Below are positions 39,520 through 47,665 of a DNA stretch of 64,000 bases, piece after piece. Source of the DNA: Croceibacterium ferulae (GTDB taxonomy: Bacteria > Pseudomonadota > Alphaproteobacteria > Sphingomonadales > Sphingomonadaceae); NCBI RefSeq assembly GCF_003660445.1, contig NZ_QZVQ01000004.1, forward strand, positions 62,001 through 126,000, written 5' to 3'. Under the pieces are notes generated by a model. That model was not told where the DNA came from. It saw nothing but the letters and a program-made list of their open reading frames with translations, and did not search any database. Position 1 is the first letter of the stretch; the number at the start of each line of letters is the position of its first letter. The position numbers and the translations under genes were made by a program.

Positions 39520-39555
39520 TTGCGTCTGTACGGCACATTACATACTTAGCGGTAT
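39520..39555 (+). promoter_or_regulatory. Putative promoter and TetR operator of the RND efflux operon
   Basis: TTGCGT (39520-39525), 17-base spacer, TACTTA (39543-39548). The repeat CATTACATACT (39536-39546) and the inverted pair ATAC/GTAT (39542-39545, 39552-39555, spacer 6) overlay the -10, so a bound TetR would block polymerase. Confidence 0.5.
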
Positions 39556-39689
39556 AGAACGGCTCGGCGCCCGAAGCGTCCGGGTATTCGCCGCTGCTGT
39601 ATGTTTTTCGAAAGTGCTGCCCCCGATCCATCCGTCAGCCTCCCGGCTTTCGGCGGCGCGGGCCTGCGCCCGCTATCCGCGAGAGAGCC

Positions 39690-40910
39690 ATGACCGACAT
39701 GACCCCCATCCCGATCAGCGACCTTCCGGCTGATATCGCCCCGCGCCCGGTGCCCCGCCGGCCCCGTGCCCGCATGCTGGGCTGGGCCGCCACGATCCTG
39801 ACCGTTCTGGCGCTGGCCTGGTGGCTGCTGAGCGGGCGCGAGGCGCCGGCCGCCGTCCCGCTGGAGCCGGTGGTGACGGTCGCCACCCCGCTGAAGCGGC
39901 AGGTCACCTTGTGGGACGATTATATCGGCCGCTTCGAACCCAGTCGCAGCGTCGAGCTGCGCCCGCGCGTTTCCGGCCAGGTCACCGCCGTGCACTTCAC
40001 GGATGGCCAGTTCGTCAATGCCGGCCAGCCGCTCTTCACCATCGATCCGCGCCCGTATCGCGCCGCCCTTGCCGAAGCGGAGGCGGGCGTCGCCACCACT
40101 CGCAGCGATCTTGCTCTGGCGGAGGCGGACTTCGCCCGCGCGCAGCGCCTGGTCGAGGATGATGCCGTGTCCCGCAGCGAGCTGGACGCCCTGCGCGCCC
40201 GCGTCACCGCCACCCGTGCCGCGGTGGAGGGCGCCCGCGCCCGCGTCCGCAGCCGGGCGCTGGATGTCGAGTTCACGGTGGTGCGCGCACCGATCGCCGG
40301 CCGCATCTCCGACCGGCGGATCGACCCGGGCAATATGGTCGCCGCGGGCGACGGCGCCGGTGCTACACTGCTGACCACGATCAACGCGACCGATCCGCTC
40401 TACTTCACCTTCGACGGCTCGGAAGGCTCCTTCCTGAAAGGCCGCCGTGATGGGCTCGCCAATGGCGCATCGGTCGAGATCCGGCTGCAGGACGAGGCGG
40501 AGTTCACTCGCCACGGCACGCTGGACTTCACCGACAATGGCCTGGATCCGCGATCCGGCACCATCCGCGCCCGTGCAGTGGTTCGCAATCCGGACAACTT
40601 CCTGGCGCCCGGCATGTTCGGCAACATGCGCATGGCCAGCGGCGGGGCGGTCGACGCCCTGCTGGTGCCCGACACCGCCGTGCAGACGGACCAGACGCGC
40701 AAGCTGCTGCTGGTGGTCGGCCAGGACGGTACCGTCGCATCGAAGCCGGTCGAACTCGGTCCGATCGTGGACGGCCTGCGCGTGGTGCGCAGCGGCCTGG
40801 CGCCCGGCGACCGGGTGGTGATCGACGGCACGCAGATGGCGATCCCCGGCGGCAAGGTCACGACCCGGCCCGGCCGGATCGCAGCCGGCGCCAGCCTCGC
40901 CGCCAACTGA
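39690..40910 (+). CDS. RND efflux periplasmic adaptor (MexE/AcrA type)
   Basis: 406 residues. One N-terminal membrane segment (MLGWAATILTVLALAWWLLS, about 29-48) anchors it instead of a lipobox. Then the barrel-sandwich hybrid with ELRPRVSGQVTAVHFTDGQF, an alpha-hairpin (about 120-185), the second hybrid half VVRAPIAGRISDRRIDPGN, and beta-barrel/membrane-proximal domains (DNGLDPRSGTIRARAVV, LAPGMFGNMRM). Bridges the inner-membrane pump and the outer-membrane channel. First of a three-gene operon. Confidence 0.95.
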   Translation: MTDMTPIPISDLPADIAPRPVPRRPRARMLGWAATILTVLALAWWLLSGREAPAAVPLEPVVTVATPLKRQVTLWDDYIGRFEPSRSVELRPRVSGQVTAVHFTDGQFVNAGQPLFTIDPRPYRAALAEAEAGVATTRSDLALAEADFARAQRLVEDDAVSRSELDALRARVTATRAAVEGARARVRSRALDVEFTVVRAPIAGRISDRRIDPGNMVAAGDGAGATLLTTINATDPLYFTFDGSEGSFLKGRRDGLANGASVEIRLQDEAEFTRHGTLDFTDNGLDPRSGTIRARAVVRNPDNFLAPGMFGNMRMASGGAVDALLVPDTAVQTDQTRKLLLVVGQDGTVASKPVELGPIVDGLRVVRSGLAPGDRVVIDGTQMAIPGGKVTTRPGRIAAGASLAAN

Positions 40911-40946
40911 CCGCCCGCGCGCCCTTTCTCTATTCAGGAGCGCTCC

Positions 40947-43900
40947 ATGCGCCTGTCACGCTTCTTCATCGACCGGCCGATCTTTGCCGTCGTCGTCGCA
41001 GTCATCATCACGCTGGTGGGTGCCATCAGCTACTTCTTCCTGCCGGTCAGCCAGTATCCGGAGGTCGTGCCCCCCACCGTGCAGGTGACCGCGACCTATC
41101 CCGGCGCCTCGGCCGAAACGGTGGCGGAAACCGTCGCCAATCCGATCGAGCAGGAGATCAACGGCGTCGACGGCATGCTGTACCTGTCCAGCGAATCGAC
41201 CGGCGACGGGCGGGTGACGATCACCGTCACCTTCCAGCAGGGCACGGACCTGGACGAGGCGCAGGTGCTGGTGCAGAACCGCGTCGCCATCGCCACCCCG
41301 CGCCTGCCGGCCGAGGTGCAGCGGCTGGGCATCGTGACCCGCAAGACAACGCCCGACTTCCTGCTGCTGGTGAACCTGGTTTCGCCCGACGGTTCGCTCG
41401 ACCGCGAATACATGTCCAATTACGCGCAGACGCGCATCCGTGACCGGCTCGCCCGGATCGAGGGCGTCGGCGACGTGCAGCTGTTCGGCCAGCGCGAACT
41501 GGCGATGCGGGTGTGGATCGATCCCGGCCGTGCCGCGGCGCTGGACCTGGCGGCGGGTGACATCGTCGATGCCCTGCGCGCGCAGAACGTGCAGGTCGCC
41601 GCCGGCCAGATCGGCCAGTCGCCCAGCCCAGATAGCGCGTTCCAGCTGAATGTGGAGACGCAGGGGCGCTTCACCGACCCCGCGCAGTTCGGCAATGTGG
41701 TGATCCGCACGGATGCCGAGGGGCGCCAGGTTCGCGTGCGCGATGTTGCGCGGGTGGAGATCGGCGCACAGGATTACAGCACCAGCGCCTATCTGGGCAG
41801 CGACGACTCCGTCATCATCCCCGTGCTGCAGCAGCCGGGCAGCAATGCCCTGGCCAGCGCGGACCAGGTGCTGTCCGAAATGGAGGCGCTCGCCGCCGAC
41901 TTCCCGCCGGGACTGGAATACCGCGTCGTCTACAACCCCACGGAGTTCATCCAGGGATCGGTCGACGCCGTGGTCCACACGCTGATCGAGGCGGTGGTGC
42001 TGGTGGTGCTGGTGATCATCGTGTTCCTGCAGAAATGGCGCGCCAGCCTGATCCCGGTGCTGGCGATCCCGGTCAGCCTCGTGGGCACCTTCGCGGTGCT
42101 GGCGATGCTGGGCTATTCGCTGAACAACCTGTCGCTGTTCGGGCTGGTGCTGGCGATCGGCATCGTGGTCGATGACGCGATCGTGGTGGTGGAGAATGTG
42201 GAACGCAACCTGGCCGAAGGCATGTCCCCGCTGGAGGCGGCGCGCCGGTCCATGGACGAGGTCGGCGCCGCGCTGATCGCCATCGTGCTGGTGTTGTGCG
42301 CGGTGTTCGTGCCGACGCTGTTCATCGGCGGCCTGTCCGGCGCGTTCTACCAGCAGTTCGCCGTGACCATTTCGGCCGCGACCGTCATCTCGCTGGTCGT
42401 GTCGCTGACCCTGTCACCGGCATTGTCCGCCCTGCTGCTGCGCCCTCACAAGCATCTGCCGGCCAGTGCGCCGCGCTGGCGGCAGGTGATCGAGCGCGCC
42501 GGCGATGGCTTCAACAACAGCTTCGACCGTTTCAGCGCCGCCTATGGCCGCTGGACGGCGCGGCTGGTGGCGATGCCCCGGCGGGTGATGGCGACCTATG
42601 TCGTGCTGATCGGGCTGACCGGCTTCGCCCTGTCGGCCACCCCCACCGGCTTCGTGCCGCAGCAGGACCAGGGCTACTTCCTGACCGTCATCCAGTTGCC
42701 GCCCGGCTCCGCCACCAGCCGCACCGATGCGATGATGAAGGACATCGCCGGGCGCATGCTGAAGATCCCCGGCATCAGCAACACCGTCATGCTGTCCGGC
42801 TTCGACGGCACGTCCGAAACACAAAGCGCCAGCTCCGCCGCCGCCTACTGGGTGCTGGACGATTTCGCCGAACGCGCCGCCAAGGGGCAGACTGTGGATG
42901 CGCTGATGGGCGAGGCGATGAAGGCCACCGCCGACATCCGCGGCGCCCGGCTGATGGTGGTCAAGCCGCCGATCATCCGCGGCATCGGTTCCGCCGGCGG
43001 CTTCCGCATGATGGTGCAGGACCGCAACGGCACGGGCTATCGCGAGCTGGAGAAGATGGCCAATGCCGTGATCGCCCAGGCCAACCAGCAGGAGGGGATG
43101 GCCGGCGTCTACACCTTCTTCAACACCGCCACTCCGCGCGTGCGCGCCGATATCGACCGTGACAAGGCGCAGATCCTGGGCGTGTCGCCGGCGCGGGTGT
43201 TCGAGACGCTGTCAGTCTATCTCGGATCGTCCTTCGTGAACGACTTCAACCTGCTGGGCCGCACCTTCCGTGTCACCGCACAGGCCGATGCCCCGTTCCG
43301 CGACAATGCCAGCGATGTCGCCAATCTGCAGACCCGCAGCGACAATGGCGCCATGGTGCCGCTGGGCTCCGTCGCCACGCTGAGCGACACGACCGGGCCG
43401 TATCGCGTGACGCGCTACAATCTGGCGCCGGCCGTGGCGGTGGATGGCGACACCGCGCCCGGTTTCTCCTCCGGCCAGTCGCTCGGCACCATGGAAGGGG
43501 TGGCCAACACGGCGCTGACCAGTGGGTACGACTTCGAATGGACCGGCATCGCCTACCAGCAGCGCTTCGCCGGCAACACGGCGGTGGTGGTCTTCGTCCT
43601 CGCCGTGCTGCTCGTCTTCCTGGTGTTGGCCGCGCAGTATGAAAGCCTGGTCATGCCGCTGGCGATCATCCTGATCGTGCCGATGTGCCTGTTGGCGGCG
43701 ATGATCGGCATCAACCTGCGCGGCATGGACAACAATGTGCTGACACAGATCGGGCTGGTCGTGCTGATCGCGCTGGCGGCGAAGAACGCGATCCTGATCG
43801 TGGAGTTCGCCCGCCAGGGGGAGGATCACGGCCTGACCCCCGTGCAGGCCGCGGTGGAGGCGGCGATCACCCGCCTGCGCCCGATCCTGATGACCAGCTT

Positions 43901-44123
43901 CGCCTTCATCCTGGGCTCCGTGCCGCTGGTGATCGCGACGGGCGCGGGCGCGGAGCTGCGGCAGGCGCTGGGGACGGCGGTGTGCTTCGGCATGCTGGGC
44001 GTCACCGGCTTCGGCCTGGTCTTCACCCCGACCTTCTATGTCGTGTGCCGCGCGCTGGGCGACCGCCTCGCCACCATGCGCCGCCCCCGTGGCAGCAGCC
44101 ATGTGCTGCAGCCCGCAGAATAG
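40947..44123 (+). CDS. RND efflux permease (HAE1 family)
   Basis: 1058 residues with AGGAG before the ATG. Proton-driven multidrug pump: N-terminus MRLSRFFIDRPIFAVVVAVI, twelve membrane segments in two halves around large periplasmic loops, and the proton-relay residues Asp-Asp in GIVVDDAIVVVENVERN and Lys in ALAAKNAILIVEFARQ. Length is standard for MexF/AcrB proteins. Lies 36 bases after the adaptor gene and directly before the outer-membrane factor. Confidence 0.97.
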   Translation: MRLSRFFIDRPIFAVVVAVIITLVGAISYFFLPVSQYPEVVPPTVQVTATYPGASAETVAETVANPIEQEINGVDGMLYLSSESTGDGRVTITVTFQQGTDLDEAQVLVQNRVAIATPRLPAEVQRLGIVTRKTTPDFLLLVNLVSPDGSLDREYMSNYAQTRIRDRLARIEGVGDVQLFGQRELAMRVWIDPGRAAALDLAAGDIVDALRAQNVQVAAGQIGQSPSPDSAFQLNVETQGRFTDPAQFGNVVIRTDAEGRQVRVRDVARVEIGAQDYSTSAYLGSDDSVIIPVLQQPGSNALASADQVLSEMEALAADFPPGLEYRVVYNPTEFIQGSVDAVVHTLIEAVVLVVLVIIVFLQKWRASLIPVLAIPVSLVGTFAVLAMLGYSLNNLSLFGLVLAIGIVVDDAIVVVENVERNLAEGMSPLEAARRSMDEVGAALIAIVLVLCAVFVPTLFIGGLSGAFYQQFAVTISAATVISLVVSLTLSPALSALLLRPHKHLPASAPRWRQVIERAGDGFNNSFDRFSAAYGRWTARLVAMPRRVMATYVVLIGLTGFALSATPTGFVPQQDQGYFLTVIQLPPGSATSRTDAMMKDIAGRMLKIPGISNTVMLSGFDGTSETQSASSAAAYWVLDDFAERAAKGQTVDALMGEAMKATADIRGARLMVVKPPIIRGIGSAGGFRMMVQDRNGTGYRELEKMANAVIAQANQQEGMAGVYTFFNTATPRVRADIDRDKAQILGVSPARVFETLSVYLGSSFVNDFNLLGRTFRVTAQADAPFRDNASDVANLQTRSDNGAMVPLGSVATLSDTTGPYRVTRYNLAPAVAVDGDTAPGFSSGQSLGTMEGVANTALTSGYDFEWTGIAYQQRFAGNTAVVVFVLAVLLVFLVLAAQYESLVMPLAIILIVPMCLLAAMIGINLRGMDNNVLTQIGLVVLIALAAKNAILIVEFARQGEDHGLTPVQAAVEAAITRLRPILMTSFAFILGSVPLVIATGAGAELRQALGTAVCFGMLGVTGFGLVFTPTFYVVCRALGDRLATMRRPRGSSHVLQPAE

Positions 44124-44132
44124 GTGCCTGTC

Positions 44133-45542
44133 ATGAACCCCCGCAACACCACTTTTTCCCTGATCACTGCGCTGGCCCTGTCGGGCTGCGCGGTGGGGCC
44201 GGACTTCGTCGCACCAACCCCCCGCCCTGCGGAGTCCGGCCCATTCCTTTCCGCCGCCAACCCGGCCTTCACGCCCACGCCGCTGCCGGCGGACTGGTGG
44301 CGGATGTATGACGATCCGGTGCTGGACGGGCTGGTGGCCGATGCGCAGGCGGCGAACACCGACCTGCGGCAGGCAGTCGCCCGCATCGCCCGTGCCCGTG
44401 CTGCCCTGCGCGGCGCGGGCGCCGACCGCCTGCCATCGACGCAGATCGGCGCCAGCGGCACCTACAACCGGGTGCCCGAGATCCAGACCATTCCCGGCCT
44501 GGATCGGGAGCGGTGGTCGGTCGATGCCGGGCTTGACGTCGCTTACGAGGTGGACCTGTTCGGCCGCGTCAGCCGCGGAGTGGAGGCGGCCCGTGCCGAC
44601 CTTGCGGCCGCGGATGCCGATGCCGATGCTGTGCGGGTGATGGTCGTGGCCGAGACGACCCGCGCCTATGCCGATGCTGCCGGCACCGCCGCGCGGATCG
44701 CCGTGGCGCGCGACATCGTCGATCTGCTCGACCAGTCGCTTGGCCTCACGCAGCGCCGCTATGACGAGGGGTTCGAGACCGGCCTGGCCGTCGCCCGCAT
44801 CGCCACCCTGCGCGAACAGCGCGCGGCGGAGATCCCGGCGCTGGAGGCGATCCGCGCCGGCGCGCTGTTTCGCCTCGCCACCCTGACCGGCCGCGCACCC
44901 GCCGAACTGCCGCCCATTGCCGGCGAACGGTCGATGGTGCTGGAGATCACGCAGGCCCTGCCGGTGGGCGACGGCGCGCAACTCCTCGCCCGCCGGCCCG
45001 ACATCCGCGCGGCGGAACGCCGGCTGGCGGCCGACACCGCCCGCATCGGCGTCGCCACGGCGGACCTGTATCCGCGCATCGCGCTGGGCGCGCAGATTGG
45101 CTCGACCGGGCCGGATATCGGCGACATCTTCACCGGCGGTCCCTTGCGCTGGCTGCTCGGCCCGCTGCTCAGCTGGTCCTTCCCCAACAACGAGGCGATC
45201 CGCGCCGGGATCGACGCGGCGGAGGCGGGCACGCAGGAACGGCTTGCCGCGTTCGACGGCACGGTGCTGACTGCGCTGCAGGAGACGGAGACCGCGCTGG
45301 CCAATTATGCCGGCGCGATCGACCGCCGCCGCGCGCTGCAGCAGGCGACGGCGCAGGCAGAGCGTGCCGCCACCATCGTGCGGGCGCAGCAGCGGGAAGG
45401 GCGGATCAACTCGCTCGACCGGCTGGATGCCGAACGCACCCTGGCGGAAACCCGCGCCAGCCTCGCGGCGCAGGATGCGCTGGTCTCCACCGCGCAGATC
45501 GACCTGTTTCGCGCGCTCGGCGGCGGCTGGTCAGCCACATAG
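44133..45542 (+). CDS. Outer-membrane efflux lipoprotein (NodT/OprM type)
   Basis: 469 residues from the ATG at 44133 (AGGTG 8 bases upstream; a GTG at 44124 abuts the permease stop). Lipobox LSGC with Cys19 as the acylation site. Two tandem outer-membrane-factor repeats: AQAANTDLRQAVARIARARA and RRPDIRAAERRLAADTARIG motifs at the helical tunnel, with DLYPRIALGAQIG at a barrel strand. Completes the tripartite pump with the two upstream genes. Confidence 0.95.
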   Translation: MNPRNTTFSLITALALSGCAVGPDFVAPTPRPAESGPFLSAANPAFTPTPLPADWWRMYDDPVLDGLVADAQAANTDLRQAVARIARARAALRGAGADRLPSTQIGASGTYNRVPEIQTIPGLDRERWSVDAGLDVAYEVDLFGRVSRGVEAARADLAAADADADAVRVMVVAETTRAYADAAGTAARIAVARDIVDLLDQSLGLTQRRYDEGFETGLAVARIATLREQRAAEIPALEAIRAGALFRLATLTGRAPAELPPIAGERSMVLEITQALPVGDGAQLLARRPDIRAAERRLAADTARIGVATADLYPRIALGAQIGSTGPDIGDIFTGGPLRWLLGPLLSWSFPNNEAIRAGIDAAEAGTQERLAAFDGTVLTALQETETALANYAGAIDRRRALQQATAQAERAATIVRAQQREGRINSLDRLDAERTLAETRASLAAQDALVSTAQIDLFRALGGGWSAT

Positions 45543-45593
45543 GGGCGGAGCGAAAGCTTGCATCCGGCTCCGTCCGGGTGCCAAGTGCAGGCC

Positions 45594-45986
45594 ATGCAAC
45601 CACATATCCGCGCAATGATCGCCGCCGCCACCTTCGCTTCGATCACCGGCAAGAAGGTGGCGGGCGTCCATGATCACACGGCGGCGCAGGACCTGCGCAT
45701 CGCGGCCGAGTGCCGCGGCGACCAGCTGCAAGGCTTCGACGGCGACCGCGGCGTCAAGTTCGGCGGCACCTTGCCCGAGATCTACGACGAGGGCGAGAAG
45801 ACCTTCGTGTCGGTCGAGCGCGAGGGCGACAGGGTCAAGGGCTACGACCGGCAGTCATCCACCTTCTGCACCGCGCAGGTGGCGGACGGTCTGGTGCAGG
45901 TCTACGATCATGGGCAGGGCGCATGGTTCGCCTATGACATGCAGGACCCGCAATCGGATCGCAGCTACCACCGTGCGGCCGGCTGA
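45594..45986 (+). CDS. Small protein of unknown function
   Basis: 130 residues from the ATG at 45594 (GCAGG upstream); the frame opens at a TTG at 45558. Contains repeated short beta-like units of form xVxGFDG/VKGYDR/VQVYDHG (QLQGFDGDRGVKF, DRVKGYDRQSSTF, GLVQVYDHGQGAWFAY) and two Cys (AAECRGD, TFCTAQ). This looks like a compact beta-barrel of duplicated strands. No signal peptide. No family recognised; follows the efflux operon in the same direction by 51 bases but probably has its own job. Confidence 0.65.
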   Translation: MQPHIRAMIAAATFASITGKKVAGVHDHTAAQDLRIAAECRGDQLQGFDGDRGVKFGGTLPEIYDEGEKTFVSVEREGDRVKGYDRQSSTFCTAQVADGLVQVYDHGQGAWFAYDMQDPQSDRSYHRAAG

Positions 45987-46095
45987 CGATCGGCCTGGTG
46001 CCATCAGGGCACTTTCATTGGCGGCGGCGTTAATGGGCTAGAGACGCGGACGCGCAGCCCGTTTATGCGGTGGCGATCGGCGACTATCGGCTTTT

Positions 46096-46147
46096 CCGTG
46101 ATCGAGCTTGCTCCAGCTCGCGAACAGCACTGTCGGCCCGATCACGG
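46096..46147 (+). promoter_or_regulatory. Nested stem structure in the leader of the KaiC-like gene
   Basis: Outer perfect 9-bp inverted repeat (46096-46104 with 46139-46147) encloses a 6-bp stem CGAGCT/AGCTCG (46103-46108 with 46115-46120; two bases shared with the outer arm). Ends 24 bases before the ATG at 46172. Could be a structured 5' leader or a large operator. Confidence 0.45.
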
Positions 46148-46171
46148 ACAAGAGACGAAAGTGCTGCAATC

Positions 46172-47665
46172 ATGACCTTCCTGGATCAGCGGGTACCCAC
46201 CGGCAACAAGGGCCTGGATCAGGTGCTGCGCGGCGGGCTGCCCGCCAACCGGCTGTTCCTGCTCGAAGGAATGCCCGGCTCGGGCAAGACCACTCTGGCG
46301 CTGGAATTCCTGCTGGACGGCGTCGCGAAGGGCGAGCCGGTCCTGTACATCACCTTGTCGGAAACGAGCGAGGAGCTGCACCTCGTCGCCGCCTCGCACG
46401 GCTGGTCGCTGGACGGGATTTACCTGTTCGAGCTGGCTTCGGTGGAGGAAGTGCTGGGCGCCGGGCGCGATCAGTCGATCCTGCACAGCTGGGAGATGGA
46501 GCTCGGCAGCACCATCCAGCTGATCCGGGACCAGGTCGACCGGGTGAAGCCCAAACGGGTGGTGTTCGACAGCCTGTCAGAAATGCGGCTGCTGGCGCAG
46601 GATCCGCTGCGATATCGCCGCCAGCTGCTGCTCCTGAAGCAGTTCTTCGCCGGGCTCGACACCACGGTTCTGCTGGTGGACGACATGAGCGGCGGCACCG
46701 GCGCGCGTGACAATCACCTTCACAGCCTCTGCCACGGCGTCGTCACGCTGGAGCGGCTGACGCTGGAATTCGGCCCCGCGCGGCGGCGCATGCAGGTGCA
46801 GAAGATGCGTGGCGTGGACTTCGTCGCCGGCTATCACGACATGATCGTCCGCAAAGGCGGCGTGGATATCTTTCCGCGCCTGGTCGCCTCGGAACACCAC
46901 ACCCCTTTCATCGGGGAAGCAGTGCCCAGCGGGATCGCCGCCTTCGACCAGATGCTGAGCGGCGGCCCGGCGCGCGGCACGTCGGCGCTGATCACCGGGC
47001 CCGCGGGCACGGGCAAGACCACGCTGGCGCTGCAATATATCGCCGCCGCCTGCCGCCGCGGCGAACGCTGCGTGATCTACGAATTCGATGAGCGGATCGG
47101 CACGCTGATCAGCCGCGCGGCGGATTTCGGTCTCGACCTGCGGGAACATATGGCCTCCGGAACCCTGTCGATCCGGCAGATCGAGCCGGCCGAGATCGCA
47201 CCTGGCCAGTTCACCGCGATGGTGCGGGCCGAGGTCGAGGATCACAATTGTCGGATCGTGCTGATCGACAGTCTCAACGGCTATGTCTCGGCCATGCCGC
47301 AGGAAAAGGAACTGATCCTGCAGCTGCACGAACTGCAATCCTACCTGAACCAGGCGGGCGTGCTGACGCTGCTGATCAATCCGCAGCAGGGCTTCTTCGG
47401 GACCATGCAGACGCACGGCCTGAACGTGTCCTACATCGCCGACATCGTGATCCTGCTGCGCTTCTTCGAAAGCGAGGGGCGGATCCGCAAGGCGATCTCC
47501 ATCGTCAAGAACCGCAGCGGCCCGCACGAGGACGCCATTCGCGAGCTGCGCCTTGATGCGCAGGGCCTGCGTGTCGGGGAGCCGCTGTCCGATTTCCGGG
47601 GCGTGCTGACCGGCACGCCCGAATATGCCGGATCGCGGGCGCCGTTGATGGAAGACCGCGGCTAG
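46172..47665 (+). CDS. KaiC-like double RecA-domain ATPase
   Basis: 497 residues from the ATG at 46172. Two KaiC domains in tandem: Walker A GMPGSGKT at 33-40 with the Glu-rich LSETSEELH, and a second Walker A GPAGTGKTT at about 276-284 with YEFDERIGTLI. In the second domain the region matching the cyanobacterial phosphorylation pair reads NVSYIAD: Ser420 is kept and the adjacent Thr is Tyr421. The rest of the domain (RKAISIVKNRSG) is typical. No kaiA or kaiB in the window. Its stop codon is immediately followed by the GTG of a hybrid histidine kinase, implying one output pathway. Confidence 0.9.
   Translation: MTFLDQRVPTGNKGLDQVLRGGLPANRLFLLEGMPGSGKTTLALEFLLDGVAKGEPVLYITLSETSEELHLVAASHGWSLDGIYLFELASVEEVLGAGRDQSILHSWEMELGSTIQLIRDQVDRVKPKRVVFDSLSEMRLLAQDPLRYRRQLLLLKQFFAGLDTTVLLVDDMSGGTGARDNHLHSLCHGVVTLERLTLEFGPARRRMQVQKMRGVDFVAGYHDMIVRKGGVDIFPRLVASEHHTPFIGEAVPSGIAAFDQMLSGGPARGTSALITGPAGTGKTTLALQYIAAACRRGERCVIYEFDERIGTLISRAADFGLDLREHMASGTLSIRQIEPAEIAPGQFTAMVRAEVEDHNCRIVLIDSLNGYVSAMPQEKELILQLHELQSYLNQAGVLTLLINPQQGFFGTMQTHGLNVSYIADIVILLRFFESEGRIRKAISIVKNRSGPHEDAIRELRLDAQGLRVGEPLSDFRGVLTGTPEYAGSRAPLMEDRG

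Noticed and set aside
36288-39536. Very long minus-strand open frame (over 1000 codons) across ada and the porin genes
   Set aside because: It lies opposite several well supported genes, has Arg/Gly/Ala-biased composition and no recognisable domain. A by-product of high GC.
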